This document shows, in pieces, positions 53,660-62,985 of a stretch of DNA of 64,000 nt (position 1 is its first letter; each line of letters opens with the position of its first letter). Both the position numbers and the translations under genes were made by a program. A model generated the notes under the pieces. That model saw only the letters and a list, made by a program, of their open reading frames with translations. It had not been told where the DNA came from and made no database searches. The stretch is taken from the NCBI GenBank assembly GCA_023150475.1, contig JAKLKU010000004.1, positions 124,001-188,000 of the forward strand, given 5' to 3'. The stretch comes from Planctomycetota bacterium. Lineage in GTDB: Bacteria > Planctomycetota > UBA1135 > GCA-002686595.

Positions 53660-56442
53660 GACACCTCCACTTCGAAACGCGCCACGAAACTCTCTCCCTG
53701 CGGTTCGAATACGATCGGCAGTCGGGCCTCGAGCTCGTCACCGTCCACGACGCGGTAGAACTTCGAGCGCGCGGCCACGCTGCGGACCGAAGATTCGTCG
53801 CCGAAACGCACTTCGTCCGTCGCGCCCGGCAGGACGCCGCCCAGCCCACTCGCGACCTCGTCCGCCGCCGTGCCGCTCGGACCCGCGACCGCGAAGACCA
53901 AGTCGCTCACGGGCCGCGGCGCACGCAGTTCGAAGACGCGCCGCAAACGAGCCGATCCGGGCGACAGCAACGGGTGGTCGAGCTCCTCGATCACGACGTC
54001 GCCGAGCGCGTAGCGGAACACCGGCCGCCCCACTGCGTCGCGCTTCCAACCGAGCACGCGATAGCCCGCGTCCTCGCCGAGCTCGTTCGGCCACGGATCG
54101 CCGGGCTGCGCGAGCCACGCGAACGGCGCACGCCGCGGGAACTCGAGCACACTCTCGCCCTGCGGCTTCTCGAGCCCGCCCGCGCGCCCGAGCCATGTGC
54201 CTTCGCCGCTGAAGAAGTGCCCGCGCCACGCAGCGACGAGCCGCGAGTGCTCGACGTCGAACGCGAGGTGCGTGCGCTCCGGGAAACCGACCAGCATCGT
54301 CCGCGGGCTCGCGCCGGCGAAGAACACGCCGACGATCCGCGGCTCGCGTCCGACTTCGACTTCGTACTGGGTCTTCGCGACCACGAGCCCGTCGGGCAGC
54401 GGCATCGAGCGCCCGAGCGAAACGTATTGCCACAACGCGTCGATCTGCCGGCGCGGATCGGCGTCGAGCACGTCCTTGACTGGACTCGTGAGCTTGCCGG
54501 CGTCTTCGACCCAGAACGTCGACATGCGCGAGTTCATCCCGACCGACTTGGGATCGAGCAGCAGCTTCTCGAACCACTCCGGTCGAATCCGTTCGACGAC
54601 GTGCCCGAGATCGACCGCGGGGATGCCGAGCGACTTCGTGCCGTTGAACGAGTGGCACTGGATGCACGCGAGGCCTTTCTCGCCGGCGAGCTTGCGTCCG
54701 ACTTCCGCGAGCGCTTCGTCGAACGGCGGCGACTTCGGTGCGACGTCGTGCGCGTCGACGGCGGCGAAGAGCCGCGGCAACTCGGCGACGCGCCGCTCGC
54801 CGAACACCGGCATGCGCGTCGCGAGGTACGGCCGCTCCACGCCGCGGCCCGCGAGCACTTTCTCGATCCACGCGGCATGCAACTTCGCGCCGACGCCGTC
54901 GAGCGCGGGCGGGAAACGCCCTTCGTTGCCGAGATCGGCGTCGACGAGCGCGCGGAAGTAGCCTTGGTTCGTCTCGTCGGGTCCGCCGCGACCGGAGCGC
55001 GCGTGGCACGCGAAGCAGTTCGAGTCCGCGAGCAACACGGCGATGCGCCGCGCGTCGTCGACGCCGCGCTGAGGATCGCCGACGAGCGGCAAGGCCGCGC
55101 GCAACTCGTCGCGAGCTCGCGCGTCGAACGCATAGTGCGGCACGGTCGGCGGCGGAACCTCTGCCAGACACCCGCGGTCGGCATGCGCGGCGATCGCACG
55201 CAGATCGCCGGGCTTCGACGCGGAGTCGACGACGCCTTCGAGCTCGTGGCAGCGCACGCAACCGAGCGCGCCGAAACGCTCACGCCCGCGCGCGACGAGC
55301 GCCGGATCCGGCGCGGCGCGCGGCACTTCACGCGGCCGCGCCTCGAGCTCCCAGTGCGCGAGTCGTTCCGCCGGAAGCGGCGCTTCGGCGCCGTTCGGCG
55401 GTTGCCAACGCACCGCGAGCTCCTCGCCGCCCGCGCTTTCGAAGAACGTCACGCACAGTTCGTGACGGCCCTTTGCGAGCCACACTTCGCCGCTCTTCGC
55501 CTGCGGCGCGTGTTGACCGTCGTTGTCGATCACCTGCTTGCCGTCGAGCCACAGACGCGAGCCGTCGTCCGAACGCAGCGTGAAACGGTGCACGCCGGCC
55601 TCGGTCACTTCGAGCAAGCCCGTGAACTGGAAACCGAAGGAGTCGTCCGCGTGCTCGGGCAACGTCTCGAAGTCCGCGATCACGCCGGAGCGCACGCTCT
55701 TCGCGCCTTGGAAACCGCGCGGCGCGCTGGCGAACGGCTCCTCGAAGTACTCGAACGCGAGCCCGGGCCGTTCGACGACTTCCGCGACGGCCGAGCGACA
55801 GAGATACAGCGCGATCGCACGTGCTTCGCCCGCATCGAGCGCGAGCGACGGCATGCGGCCCGCCGGATGGCGCTCGAGCGGCTCGCGCAGGAACTTCGCG
55901 AGTTCGTCGACGCTCCACTTCGTCGCGGGATCGGGGAACGACGTCGCGACGTGCGGCGCGAGCGCCGTGTCGAGCGCGAGGTCCCAGATCGGCGCTTCGA
56001 GATCGACGACGCTCTCCTGCGGTGCGTGGCACGGCACGCAACCGACCGAGTGGTAGAGCCGCCGGCCGCGCTCGAGTTCCGACGCGTCGAACGCGCGCGT
56101 CGGTTCCTCGAACGGCCCGCCGCGCGAACAGAGGAACGCGACGAGCTCGTCGAGCGCCCGCTCGCGCTCCTCCGCCGGCAACGGCGAGACGAGATCGGGC
56201 ATCGGCGTGCCCGGTTTGACCGCATGCGGCGCGGCGAGCCACTTGCGCAAGAACGCGGGATCGAAGCTCGCGCCGGCGCGTTCGAGACTCGGGCCGGGCT
56301 CGCGTTCCATTGCACGACCGGCGTGGCAGTTGACGCACCCCGAGCGCGCGAGACGGACTTCGCCGGCGACGCTCGGCTCGTCGGGCGAACCGTGCTGCGC
56401 GAACGCGAACGAGGAAACGACGAGGGCAAGGCTCGCGAACAT
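53653..56442 (-). CDS. Five-heme cytochrome with PA14 domain
   Basis: This 929-aa exported protein has a signal peptide (FASLALVVSSFAFAQ) and five CxxCH heme-binding motifs at about residues 36-40, 135-139, 395-399, 476-480 and 593-597. A PA14 carbohydrate-binding domain occupies about 225-360 (FQFTGLLEVTEAGVHRFTLR, SDDGSRLWLDGKQVIDNDG). Possible methionine ligands sit in GTPMPDL, GRMPSLAL and TRMPVFGE. The C-terminal 270 residues form a beta-rich domain without heme. Such proteins are typical of planctomycetes and probably oxidise or bind sugars at the cell surface, passing electrons to the respiratory chain. The pathway is not known. It is the first gene of a three-gene overlapping operon. 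Confidence 0.9.
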   Translation of the reverse strand: MFASLALVVSSFAFAQHGSPDEPSVAGEVRLARSGCVNCHAGRAMEREPGPSLERAGASFDPAFLRKWLAAPHAVKPGTPMPDLVSPLPAEERERALDELVAFLCSRGGPFEEPTRAFDASELERGRRLYHSVGCVPCHAPQESVVDLEAPIWDLALDTALAPHVATSFPDPATKWSVDELAKFLREPLERHPAGRMPSLALDAGEARAIALYLCRSAVAEVVERPGLAFEYFEEPFASAPRGFQGAKSVRSGVIADFETLPEHADDSFGFQFTGLLEVTEAGVHRFTLRSDDGSRLWLDGKQVIDNDGQHAPQAKSGEVWLAKGRHELCVTFFESAGGEELAVRWQPPNGAEAPLPAERLAHWELEARPREVPRAAPDPALVARGRERFGALGCVRCHELEGVVDSASKPGDLRAIAAHADRGCLAEVPPPTVPHYAFDARARDELRAALPLVGDPQRGVDDARRIAVLLADSNCFACHARSGRGGPDETNQGYFRALVDADLGNEGRFPPALDGVGAKLHAAWIEKVLAGRGVERPYLATRMPVFGERRVAELPRLFAAVDAHDVAPKSPPFDEALAEVGRKLAGEKGLACIQCHSFNGTKSLGIPAVDLGHVVERIRPEWFEKLLLDPKSVGMNSRMSTFWVEDAGKLTSPVKDVLDADPRRQIDALWQYVSLGRSMPLPDGLVVAKTQYEVEVGREPRIVGVFFAGASPRTMLVGFPERTHLAFDVEHSRLVAAWRGHFFSGEGTWLGRAGGLEKPQGESVLEFPRRAPFAWLAQPGDPWPNELGEDAGYRVLGWKRDAVGRPVFRYALGDVVIEELDHPLLSPGSARLRRVFELRAPRPVSDLVFAVAGPSGTAADEVASGLGGVLPGATDEVRFGDESSVRSVAARSKFYRVVDGDELEARLPIVFEPQGESFVARFEVEVSW

Positions 56443-56652
56443 GCGCGTCGGAGCCTATCCGCAACCCTCGGCGCGCGGCAGCGGCCGCTGCGCCGTTCTG
56501 CGCCCTCCGCGCCACCGGCGTACGCAGAGCGCGCCACGGACGCTTCGAATGAAACGACCTAGCTTCCAGGCGAGAGGTCGGTTCGGCGACATCGTCGTCC
56601 GGAGCGTTTCGCTCGCCTCTCTCGTCGCAGCGCACGTCGTCGGAGAACGGAC

Positions 56653-57261
56653 ATGAAGATCGGCATCCTCGGATCGGGCAACGTCGGCGGAACCCTCGGC
56701 GAGCTGTGGGCCGCGCGCGGTCACGAAGTGCTCTTCGGCCGGCGCGATCCCGCCGCGCCGGCGCGCACTTCGGTGCCGAGCGCGTCGATCCGCGAGGCCG
56801 CGCAGTTCGCGCAGGTCCTCGTGCTCGCGACGCCGTGGCGCGCGGCGCAAAAGACGCTCGCGGCGTGCGGCGATCTGACCGGCAAGATCCTGCTCGACTG
56901 CACGAATCCGCTCGAAGAGGACCTGTCGGGTCTGACGCTCGGCCATCACACGTCCGGCGGCGAACAAGTCGCGCACTGGTCGAACGGCGCGCGTGTCGTG
57001 AAGTGCTTCAACGCGCTCGGCGCTCAGAATTTCGCGCGGCCGTCGTTCGACGGGCAAGCCGCGAGCATGTTCTTCTGCGGCGACGATCGCGGCGTGAAGG
57101 ACGTCGTGTCGAAGCTCGGCCACGAGCTCGGCTTCGACATGGTCGACTGCGGCCCGCTCTCGCGCGCGCGGCTCCTCGAACCGCTCGCGCTGCTCTGGAT
57201 CTCGCTCGCGTACAAGGAAGGTCTCGGGCCGCGCATCGGCTTCAAACTCTTGCGAGGGTGA
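56653..57261 (+). CDS. NADPH-dependent F420 reductase-like oxidoreductase
   Basis: This 202-aa protein begins with a nucleotide-binding loop MKIGILGSGNVGGTLGELWA and includes VLVLATPWRAAQKTL, LLDCTNPLEEDLSGL and VVKCFNALGAQNF. This is the pattern of the NADP oxidoreductase, coenzyme F420-dependent family (Npd/Fno). Many bacterial members act on other acceptors, so F420 use is not certain. The start at ATG 56653 follows a GGAG-type site (GGAGAACGGAC). It stands alone on the plus strand. Confidence 0.85.
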   Translation: MKIGILGSGNVGGTLGELWAARGHEVLFGRRDPAAPARTSVPSASIREAAQFAQVLVLATPWRAAQKTLAACGDLTGKILLDCTNPLEEDLSGLTLGHHTSGGEQVAHWSNGARVVKCFNALGAQNFARPSFDGQAASMFFCGDDRGVKDVVSKLGHELGFDMVDCGPLSRARLLEPLALLWISLAYKEGLGPRIGFKLLRG

Positions 57262-57369
57262 GGCGCCGGCTCTCGGTTTCGTCAGATCCCGCCGCGATCG
57301 CGCGCGTCTAGCCTCCGAAGCGTTCGCCGATGCTTCCGTCGGCGCGTTCCGCACTCTCGCGAGGATTCC

Positions 57370-57543
57370 ATGGCCAAACGCACCACTCTCCGCAGCTCGA
57401 AGGGCAAGAAGCTCTACGCCGTCCGCACCGAAGACGGCAAGTTCAAGGACATCCAGTCCTACGCCAAAGCGCACGCCGCCGACTTGCGCAAGTCGACGAA
57501 GGCCGAGAAGACGGCGAAGAAGAAGCGCGCGAAGAAAGTCTGA
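57370..57543 (+). CDS. Small highly basic conserved protein
   Basis: This 57-aa protein starts MAKRTTLRSSKGKKLYAVRT, continues DGKFKDIQSYAKAHAADLR and ends in a Lys/Ala-rich tail (KTAKKKRAKKV). Short proteins with the core KKLYAVRxxxGKFKDIQ occur in many bacteria without known function. The basic charge suggests binding to nucleic acid. The ATG follows AGGATTCC, giving a plausible ribosome site. It is a short complete frame located between the F420-reductase-like gene and the convergent lysC gene. Confidence 0.75.
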   Translation: MAKRTTLRSSKGKKLYAVRTEDGKFKDIQSYAKAHAADLRKSTKAEKTAKKKRAKKV

Positions 57544-57558
57544 TCGAGAGTCCCTCGA

Positions 57559-58845
57559 TCATGCCAGGCTGGGCTCGCAAGCCTCGAAACAACGCGCGTG
57601 GATCTCACGTGCGGCGTGTTCGAGCTCGGCGTCGGGGAGCAGCAGCGAAACGCTCTCCGCTCGACGCCAAACGGCGCTCACGACGCGGCATTCGACTTCC
57701 CGGACGCCGCAACCGACTACGGTGATCAAGGCGAGCTCGCGTTCGAGCTTCGCGCGCGATCCTGACGCGTGCAGCGCGTGCGCGAGCTCGTCGCCCTCCG
57801 GCGCGACGAGCACGAGTTCGTTCGGACCTTCTTCGAGCGCGTGGACGTCGCACGCGGCTCGCGCGAGTTCCGCGAGCAGTCGCTCGCGCCGGACTTGTCG
57901 TTCGTCGAGTCCGCCGAGCTCGACCGTCGCGCGCACCACGCGGCGCCGACACGCTAGCGCGCGCGGCCCAGTCTCCGCCGCACCTTGATCGACGCGGGTG
58001 CCCGGCTCGTCGGCACGATCGACGGAGCAGACGCGCGCAGCGATGCGAGCCCGTTCGAGCGGCTCGAGCGCTTCGGGGAAGAGCACCTTCGCGCCGTAGA
58101 AACCGAGCAACGCGGCTTCGCGCCAGCTCAGACGTTCGACGGCGCGCGCATGTGGCACGAGCTTCGGATCCGCCGTCATCACGCCGTCGACGGTCTTCCA
58201 GAACTGGACTTCGCGCGCGCGGACCGCTTCGCCGACCAACGCGGCCGTGAGATCGGAGCCGTTGCGTCCGAGCGTCGTCAACTCCCCCTGCGGATCGACC
58301 GCGAGGAAACCGGTGATCACCGGCACGCCCGGAATCGCGGCGAGCGCGCGCGACATCGTCTCGGTCGCGGCGGGCAACGGCCGCGCGCGGCCGTGGTTCG
58401 AATCGCTCTTGAGGCCCAAGTCGAACGCGTCGACCGGCGCCGCTTCGACGCCCGCGCGCCGCAGGACCTGCGCGAAGATCCTCGCGCTCATCCGCTCGCC
58501 GAACGAGAGGATCACGTCGCGTTCGCGCGGCGCGAGCGAACCTCTCGAGCGCACGGCGTCGAGCACGAAGCCGAGCTCGGCGAGCAGCCGATTCAAGAGC
58601 TCGGGGTCGAGTCCGAGCTGCGACAGGAGCCCGCGGTGGCGCAGCCTTACCGCGCGCACGTCGGCGACCCCCGCGGCGGCATCGCGAGCGACGCGCTCCA
58701 GCGTGTCGGTGACGCCCGCGACTGCCGAAACGACCACGATCGGCCGCTCGCCGCGTCGGGCGGCGACCAACTGGGCCGCGTGGCGCACGCGCTCGCCGTC
58801 GCCGAGCGCCGCGCCGCCGAACTTCATCACGATGGAGGCGCTCAC
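57559..58845 (-). CDS. lysC: Aspartate kinase
   Basis: This 428-aa enzyme phosphorylates aspartate, the first step of lysine, threonine and methionine synthesis. Motifs are IVMKFGGAALGDGERV at the N-terminus, VVVSAVAGVTDTLE, LSFGERMSARIFAQVL, TLGRNGSDLTAALV and FWKTVDGVMTADPKLVPHA. Two C-terminal ACT-like domains (about residues 300-428) would bind the feedback inhibitor. GTG 58845 was chosen because it leaves six residues before KFGG, as in family members; ATG 58827 is the alternative. It is transcribed away from the LeuA-like gene with a 78-bp shared upstream region. Confidence 0.92.
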   Translation of the reverse strand: MSASIVMKFGGAALGDGERVRHAAQLVAARRGERPIVVVSAVAGVTDTLERVARDAAAGVADVRAVRLRHRGLLSQLGLDPELLNRLLAELGFVLDAVRSRGSLAPRERDVILSFGERMSARIFAQVLRRAGVEAAPVDAFDLGLKSDSNHGRARPLPAATETMSRALAAIPGVPVITGFLAVDPQGELTTLGRNGSDLTAALVGEAVRAREVQFWKTVDGVMTADPKLVPHARAVERLSWREAALLGFYGAKVLFPEALEPLERARIAARVCSVDRADEPGTRVDQGAAETGPRALACRRRVVRATVELGGLDERQVRRERLLAELARAACDVHALEEGPNELVLVAPEGDELAHALHASGSRAKLERELALITVVGCGVREVECRVVSAVWRRAESVSLLLPDAELEHAAREIHARCFEACEPSLA

Positions 58846-58923
58846 GGCGGTGGAACGGCTTCCTATGATAGTCGCCCCGCTGCTCCGTCGAACGACTCCG
58901 GCGCATCCGCACGAGGCCCACCC

Positions 58924-60144
58924 ATGGCGAACCCGACCCACGACGATCTGATCTACGACTGGAACACCGCCGGCACCTATCCGCCGCGGCCCGCGGAGAT
59001 CCTGTTCGACGACGAGACCCTGCGCGACGGGTTGCAGAGCCCGTCGGCGCGCAACCCCGAGCTTTCCGACAAGCTCCGGCTGATCCACTTGATGGACCAG
59101 CTCGGCATCCACACCGCCGACGTCGGCCTGCCGGGCGCCGGCGATCAGGCGCGGCATCACATCAAGAAGCTCGTGCAGGAGATGCAGGGGCTGAAGATCA
59201 AGGCCAACGTCGCGTGCCGCACGCTCGTCGGCGACATCGCGCCCGTCGTCGACATGGTGCAGGCGACCGGTCAGCCGATCGAGGTCTGCGCGTTCATCGG
59301 TTCCTCCCCGATCCGACAGTTCGCCGAAGGTTGGGAGATGGAGAAGATGCTCGGGCTCGTGAAAGAGTCCGTGTCGTTCGCCGTGAAGAACGGCCTGCCG
59401 TGCATGTTCGTCACGGAAGACACGACGCGCGCGAAGCCCGAGGACGTGCGAGCGCTCTACCTCACGGCGATCGAAGCTGGTGCACAGCGCATCTGCGTCT
59501 GCGACACGTGCGGCCATGCGACGCCGGACGGCGTGCGCGCACTGATCTCCTTCGTGCAACAAGTCGTCAAGGAAAGCGGCGCGAACGTCGGCATCGACTG
59601 GCACGGCCACCGCGACCGCGGGCTCGGGCTGATCAACTCGATCGCCGCTTTGCGCGCCGGTGCGTCGCGCGTGCATGCGTGCGCGCTCGGCGTCGGCGAA
59701 CGCGCCGGCAACACCGAGATGGACCTCTTGCTCGTCAACCTGAGGCTGCTCGGCTGGATCGACAACGATCTCTCGGCGCTCGGCGAGTACGTGCGGCTCG
59801 CGCACAAGGTGATCGGCGTGCCGTTGCCGTCGAACTACTCGGTCTTCGGCTCCGACGCGTTCGAAACCGGCACCGGCGTGCACGCGGCGGCCGTGATCAA
59901 GGCCTTCAAGAAGGGCGATCACTGGCTCGCGAACCGCGTCTACTCCGGCGTGCCCGCCGACATGGTCGGTCTCGAGCAAGTGATCAAGATCGGCCCGATG
60001 TCCGGCAAGTCGAACGTGATCTGGTACCTCGAGAAACGCGGCATCCCGGTCACCGACCGCGCCGTCGACAACGTCCTCGCCGCCGCCAAGAACGCGAAGG
60101 GCCTGTTGCGCGACGAAGAGATCGTCACAGCCGCTCGGAGCTGA
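58924..60144 (+). CDS. LeuA/homocitrate-synthase-family enzyme
   Basis: This 406-aa protein belongs to the HMGL-like family of acyl-CoA-dependent condensing enzymes (isopropylmalate, homocitrate and citramalate synthases). Signatures are FDDETLRDGLQSPSARNP, the metal-binding TLRDG, GIDWHGHRDRGLGLINS with the HxH metal ligands, and GVGERAGNTEMD. The C-terminal regulatory LeuA domain is absent and the protein ends after a short helical part. The product cannot be decided; its pairing with aspartate kinase in a divergent unit would fit homocitrate or leucine synthesis. The ATG at 58924 is preceded by GAGGCCC. Confidence 0.85.
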   Translation: MANPTHDDLIYDWNTAGTYPPRPAEILFDDETLRDGLQSPSARNPELSDKLRLIHLMDQLGIHTADVGLPGAGDQARHHIKKLVQEMQGLKIKANVACRTLVGDIAPVVDMVQATGQPIEVCAFIGSSPIRQFAEGWEMEKMLGLVKESVSFAVKNGLPCMFVTEDTTRAKPEDVRALYLTAIEAGAQRICVCDTCGHATPDGVRALISFVQQVVKESGANVGIDWHGHRDRGLGLINSIAALRAGASRVHACALGVGERAGNTEMDLLLVNLRLLGWIDNDLSALGEYVRLAHKVIGVPLPSNYSVFGSDAFETGTGVHAAAVIKAFKKGDHWLANRVYSGVPADMVGLEQVIKIGPMSGKSNVIWYLEKRGIPVTDRAVDNVLAAAKNAKGLLRDEEIVTAARS

Positions 60145-60203
60145 GGCTCGCGCAACGCGTCAGCGACTCGCGCGCACGCCGTCGAGGCGTGTGTTCGCGC
60201 CGT

Positions 60204-60225
60204 GGGAGCGCTCGCTCGCGCTCCC
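60204..60225. terminator. Bidirectional hairpin terminator
   Basis: GGGAGCGC (60204-60211) and GCGCTCCC (60218-60225) form a perfect eight-base stem with a six-base loop, followed by GAAAGG. It lies in the 142-bp gap between the convergent LeuA-like and FG-GAP genes. Confidence 0.65.
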
Positions 60226-60286
60226 GAAAGGCTCGCGCGCGCCGACGGAGCGTCGACGCGCGCGGCACGAAGCGCATCGCGACGCG

Positions 60287-62194
60287 TCAGGGCGTCCAGA
60301 TCACGCGCACGCCGTTCGAGAGGTTCGACGTCGCGGCGGTGCAGAAGCTCGCGTTGTTGCGGTACCAGACCTGGTAGTAGAAGGTGCCGCCCGCCGGCGG
60401 GATCAGGCCGGCGACCGAGATCTGCGGATCGCTGCCGACGCCGGAACCGAACGCTTGGAAGCCGTTGTTGCCGGTCTTGGTCGCGAGCCGCTTGATCGGT
60501 GAACCGACGCACAAGAGTCCGTCGCCGAACGGGAGCCCGAGCCCGCCGCCCGCCTGCGTCGCGCTCTGCATGAAGACGAGCGTCGTGCTCGCCGGCAAGC
60601 CGGTGACGTTCAGCGCGAGCGAATCGTTGCCGACGCTCGCGACGCCTTGCGGCAGGAGCAACGCGCCGCCGGTCGCGTTCGAGTTCTCGCAGCCGTGCCC
60701 GCTGTCACCCGCGTTGCCGCACGGGCACGTGCTCGCCGTGCCGTAGCAGAACGTCAACTGATCGAGCGGTCCGTTCTCCATCAACGTGATGACGTCGCCG
60801 ATCTCGTCGAGCAACGTCAGGTCGAGATCGCGGTCGCCATCCAAGTCGAAGAGCGCCGCACACGCCGGGTTCGACACGGCGGGCAGCGTCTGCACCAACG
60901 TGAAGTTCGCGGCGCCGTCGTTGCGCCAGATCTGGTAGACGCCGGCGCCGAAGCTCGACAGCACCCAATCGAGGTCGCCGTCGCCGTCGAGGTCGCCGAG
61001 ATCGGTCGCGGGCATGTGGCCGATGTTGCTCGACGACACCGGCGCCTGCAGCGTGCCGTCGCCGTTGCCGAGCACGATCGAACCGTGGGCCCAGCCGCCG
61101 TTCGCGATCGACACGTCGACGTTGCGGTCGCCGTTCAAGTCGCCGAGCTGGACCATCCAACCGTGCCCGCCCGCGGACTGGACCGCTTGCTCGGTGAACG
61201 TGCCGTTGCCGTTCGAACGCAACACGACGACTTCGCCCGACGTGCTCCCGACGACCAGGTCGGTGATGCCGTCGTTGTCCATGTCGGCCGCGGCGAGCGC
61301 GTAGTCGGTCTGCACCGAGGTCGGGATCGACAAGAGCGTCGGGAACGTGCCGTTGCCGGCGTTGACGCGCACTTGCACTTCGTCGTTGCCCGTCGCGGCG
61401 ATGTCGGTGTCACCGTCGCCGTCGATGTCGAGCACCGCGACGCCGTGCGACGGCCCGAGGACCGAGTACGTCGTCGCCGCCTGGAACGTGCCGTCGCCGT
61501 TGCCGAGCAGCACGGACACCGAGTTGCTCACCGACTCGCACGTGACCACGTCGATGAAGCCGTCGCCGTCGAAGTCGGCGTTCTCGTTCGGGCTCGGCGT
61601 GTTGCCGACCGGATACGCGGTGCCGAGGTGCAACGGCCCGAACGAACCCGTGCCGTCGTGGTTCGAGAGGAACACGCGCACGTCGGAGCTGTTCTCGCAG
61701 ACGATCGCGAGGTCGCTGAAGTCGTCGCCGTTCAAGTCGGCCGTCTGCCCGCCATAGATGCGCGCGAACTGCGACGGATCGACGTCCCACGTCGCGAGCG
61801 GCGTGAACGTCATCGGCGCGGGCGCCGCGGCGACGCGGAATCCGATCGCGTAGCCCTGCGTGCGCAGGAACGAACCGTCTTGCGCTTGAAGCTTCTCGTT
61901 CAGCGACACTTCGACGAGCTCGCCCGCGAAGAACGGCTCGTTAGGCGTGAAACGCACGCGCGTGCCGCCGTTCTCGAGACTGAAGCTGCCCGCGACCGGG
62001 CCACGGGTGTGGCCGTACACGGCGAAGTTCGAGAGCGACGCGCTCGCGACCGCGCGATCGAAGTCGACGACGATCGCTTTCGTCGCCGGTTGGTGGCTCG
62101 CGTTGAGCAGCGGGTCGGTCGCGACCACCGTCAACTGCGCGAACGCCACGGACGAGAGCACGAACGAAGCACAAGTTGCGATTGCACGGCGCAT
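60287..62194 (-). CDS. Secreted FG-GAP protein with Cys-rich C-terminal domain
   Basis: This 635-aa protein starts with a signal peptide (RRAIATCASFVLSSVAFAQ) and an Ig-like SbsA-type domain (about residues 25-125, NASHQPATKAIVVDFDRAV). A seven-blade FG-GAP propeller follows (about 130-440, with AVLDIDGDGDTDIAATG, ADFDGDGFIDVVTCE and GDLDGDGDLDWVLSS). A C-terminal 190-residue domain starts FCYGTASTCPCGNAGDSGHG. That last domain, with clustered cysteines and a final NNASFCTAATSNLSN, is shared by many secreted proteins of this planctomycete group and is probably a sorting or surface-anchoring module. No enzyme function is seen. Confidence 0.85.
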   Translation of the reverse strand: MRRAIATCASFVLSSVAFAQLTVVATDPLLNASHQPATKAIVVDFDRAVASASLSNFAVYGHTRGPVAGSFSLENGGTRVRFTPNEPFFAGELVEVSLNEKLQAQDGSFLRTQGYAIGFRVAAAPAPMTFTPLATWDVDPSQFARIYGGQTADLNGDDFSDLAIVCENSSDVRVFLSNHDGTGSFGPLHLGTAYPVGNTPSPNENADFDGDGFIDVVTCESVSNSVSVLLGNGDGTFQAATTYSVLGPSHGVAVLDIDGDGDTDIAATGNDEVQVRVNAGNGTFPTLLSIPTSVQTDYALAAADMDNDGITDLVVGSTSGEVVVLRSNGNGTFTEQAVQSAGGHGWMVQLGDLNGDRNVDVSIANGGWAHGSIVLGNGDGTLQAPVSSSNIGHMPATDLGDLDGDGDLDWVLSSFGAGVYQIWRNDGAANFTLVQTLPAVSNPACAALFDLDGDRDLDLTLLDEIGDVITLMENGPLDQLTFCYGTASTCPCGNAGDSGHGCENSNATGGALLLPQGVASVGNDSLALNVTGLPASTTLVFMQSATQAGGGLGLPFGDGLLCVGSPIKRLATKTGNNGFQAFGSGVGSDPQISVAGLIPPAGGTFYYQVWYRNNASFCTAATSNLSNGVRVIWTP

Positions 62195-62371
62195 GATCCG
62201 TCTCCAGAAGACGTCGAAGACTCGCGGCGCGCCGCGCTCGGACGAAGAAGCGCTCTGCCGCGCGCAACACGAGTCGGGCGCGAAGCTAGCGCGCGAGCGC
62301 ACGCTCGTGTGTCGCGATCTCGAATCGCGCGATGACGATTCGTTGCGCGTGCGCGTTTCGGGAATCGCGCG

Positions 62372-62944
62372 CTACTGGAGCTTCGCGACGAGCGCGACGA
62401 GTTTCTCGCAGTGCTTCGCGAGCGTCGCGCGCTGCTTTTCGTCCTTGAGACGACCTTCGGAATCGAAACTCTCGTGAGCTTTGGCGACCGCGAGTTGTTC
62501 CGGCAGCACGAGCACGCCGAGCGTCGTCAGGATCGCTCGCGTGTGCACGAGTCCGCGCAAGCCGCCGAGCGCGCCCGGTGAGGCCGCGACGAGCAGCGCG
62601 ACCTTGCCTTGATACGCGGCGAGCGGCTTCTCCTCAGGCTCCGCGCGCGACGCCCAGTCGAGCGCGTTCTTGAGCGCCGCCGTGATCGAGCCGTTGTACT
62701 CGGGCGACGAGATCAAGAATCCGTGGTGCGCCTTCATCAGCTCCTTCAAGCGCTTCGCACCCGGCGGTAACCCGTCGCGCGCTTCGAGATCGCCGTCGTA
62801 GAGCGGCAACGCGAGTTCGCGCAGGTCGAGGAGCGTCGCTTCGCCGCCCGCGGCGACCACGAGCTCCGTCGCATGCCGCGCGAGCTTCTTGTTCCAGGAG
62901 TCCGTGCGGGTGCTGCCCGCGAAACAGAGGATGCGAGGTTTCAT
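62372..62944 (-). CDS. NAD(P)H-dependent FMN reductase
   Basis: This 190-aa flavodoxin-fold protein has the signatures of the NADPH-dependent FMN reductase / ArsH-ChrR-like family. CFAGSTRTDSWNKKLAR provides the FMN phosphate loop, and ISSPEYNGSITAALKNALDW is the typical isoalloxazine-contacting segment. A third motif, VAASPGALGGLRGLVHTR, completes the site. It would reduce flavin, quinones or metals using NAD(P)H. It starts at ATG 62944, about 40 bp downstream of the TPR gene on the same strand. Confidence 0.92.
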   Translation of the reverse strand: MKPRILCFAGSTRTDSWNKKLARHATELVVAAGGEATLLDLRELALPLYDGDLEARDGLPPGAKRLKELMKAHHGFLISSPEYNGSITAALKNALDWASRAEPEEKPLAAYQGKVALLVAASPGALGGLRGLVHTRAILTTLGVLVLPEQLAVAKAHESFDSEGRLKDEKQRATLAKHCEKLVALVAKLQ

Positions 62945-62985
62945 CGTCGGAGGTCCGAGTCAATTGGCGCTTCGTTCGAGCGGCT

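Noticed and set aside
53974..56562. 862-codon plus-strand frame
   Set aside because: It is antisense to the five-heme cytochrome, whose CxxCH motifs and PA14 domain are clear.
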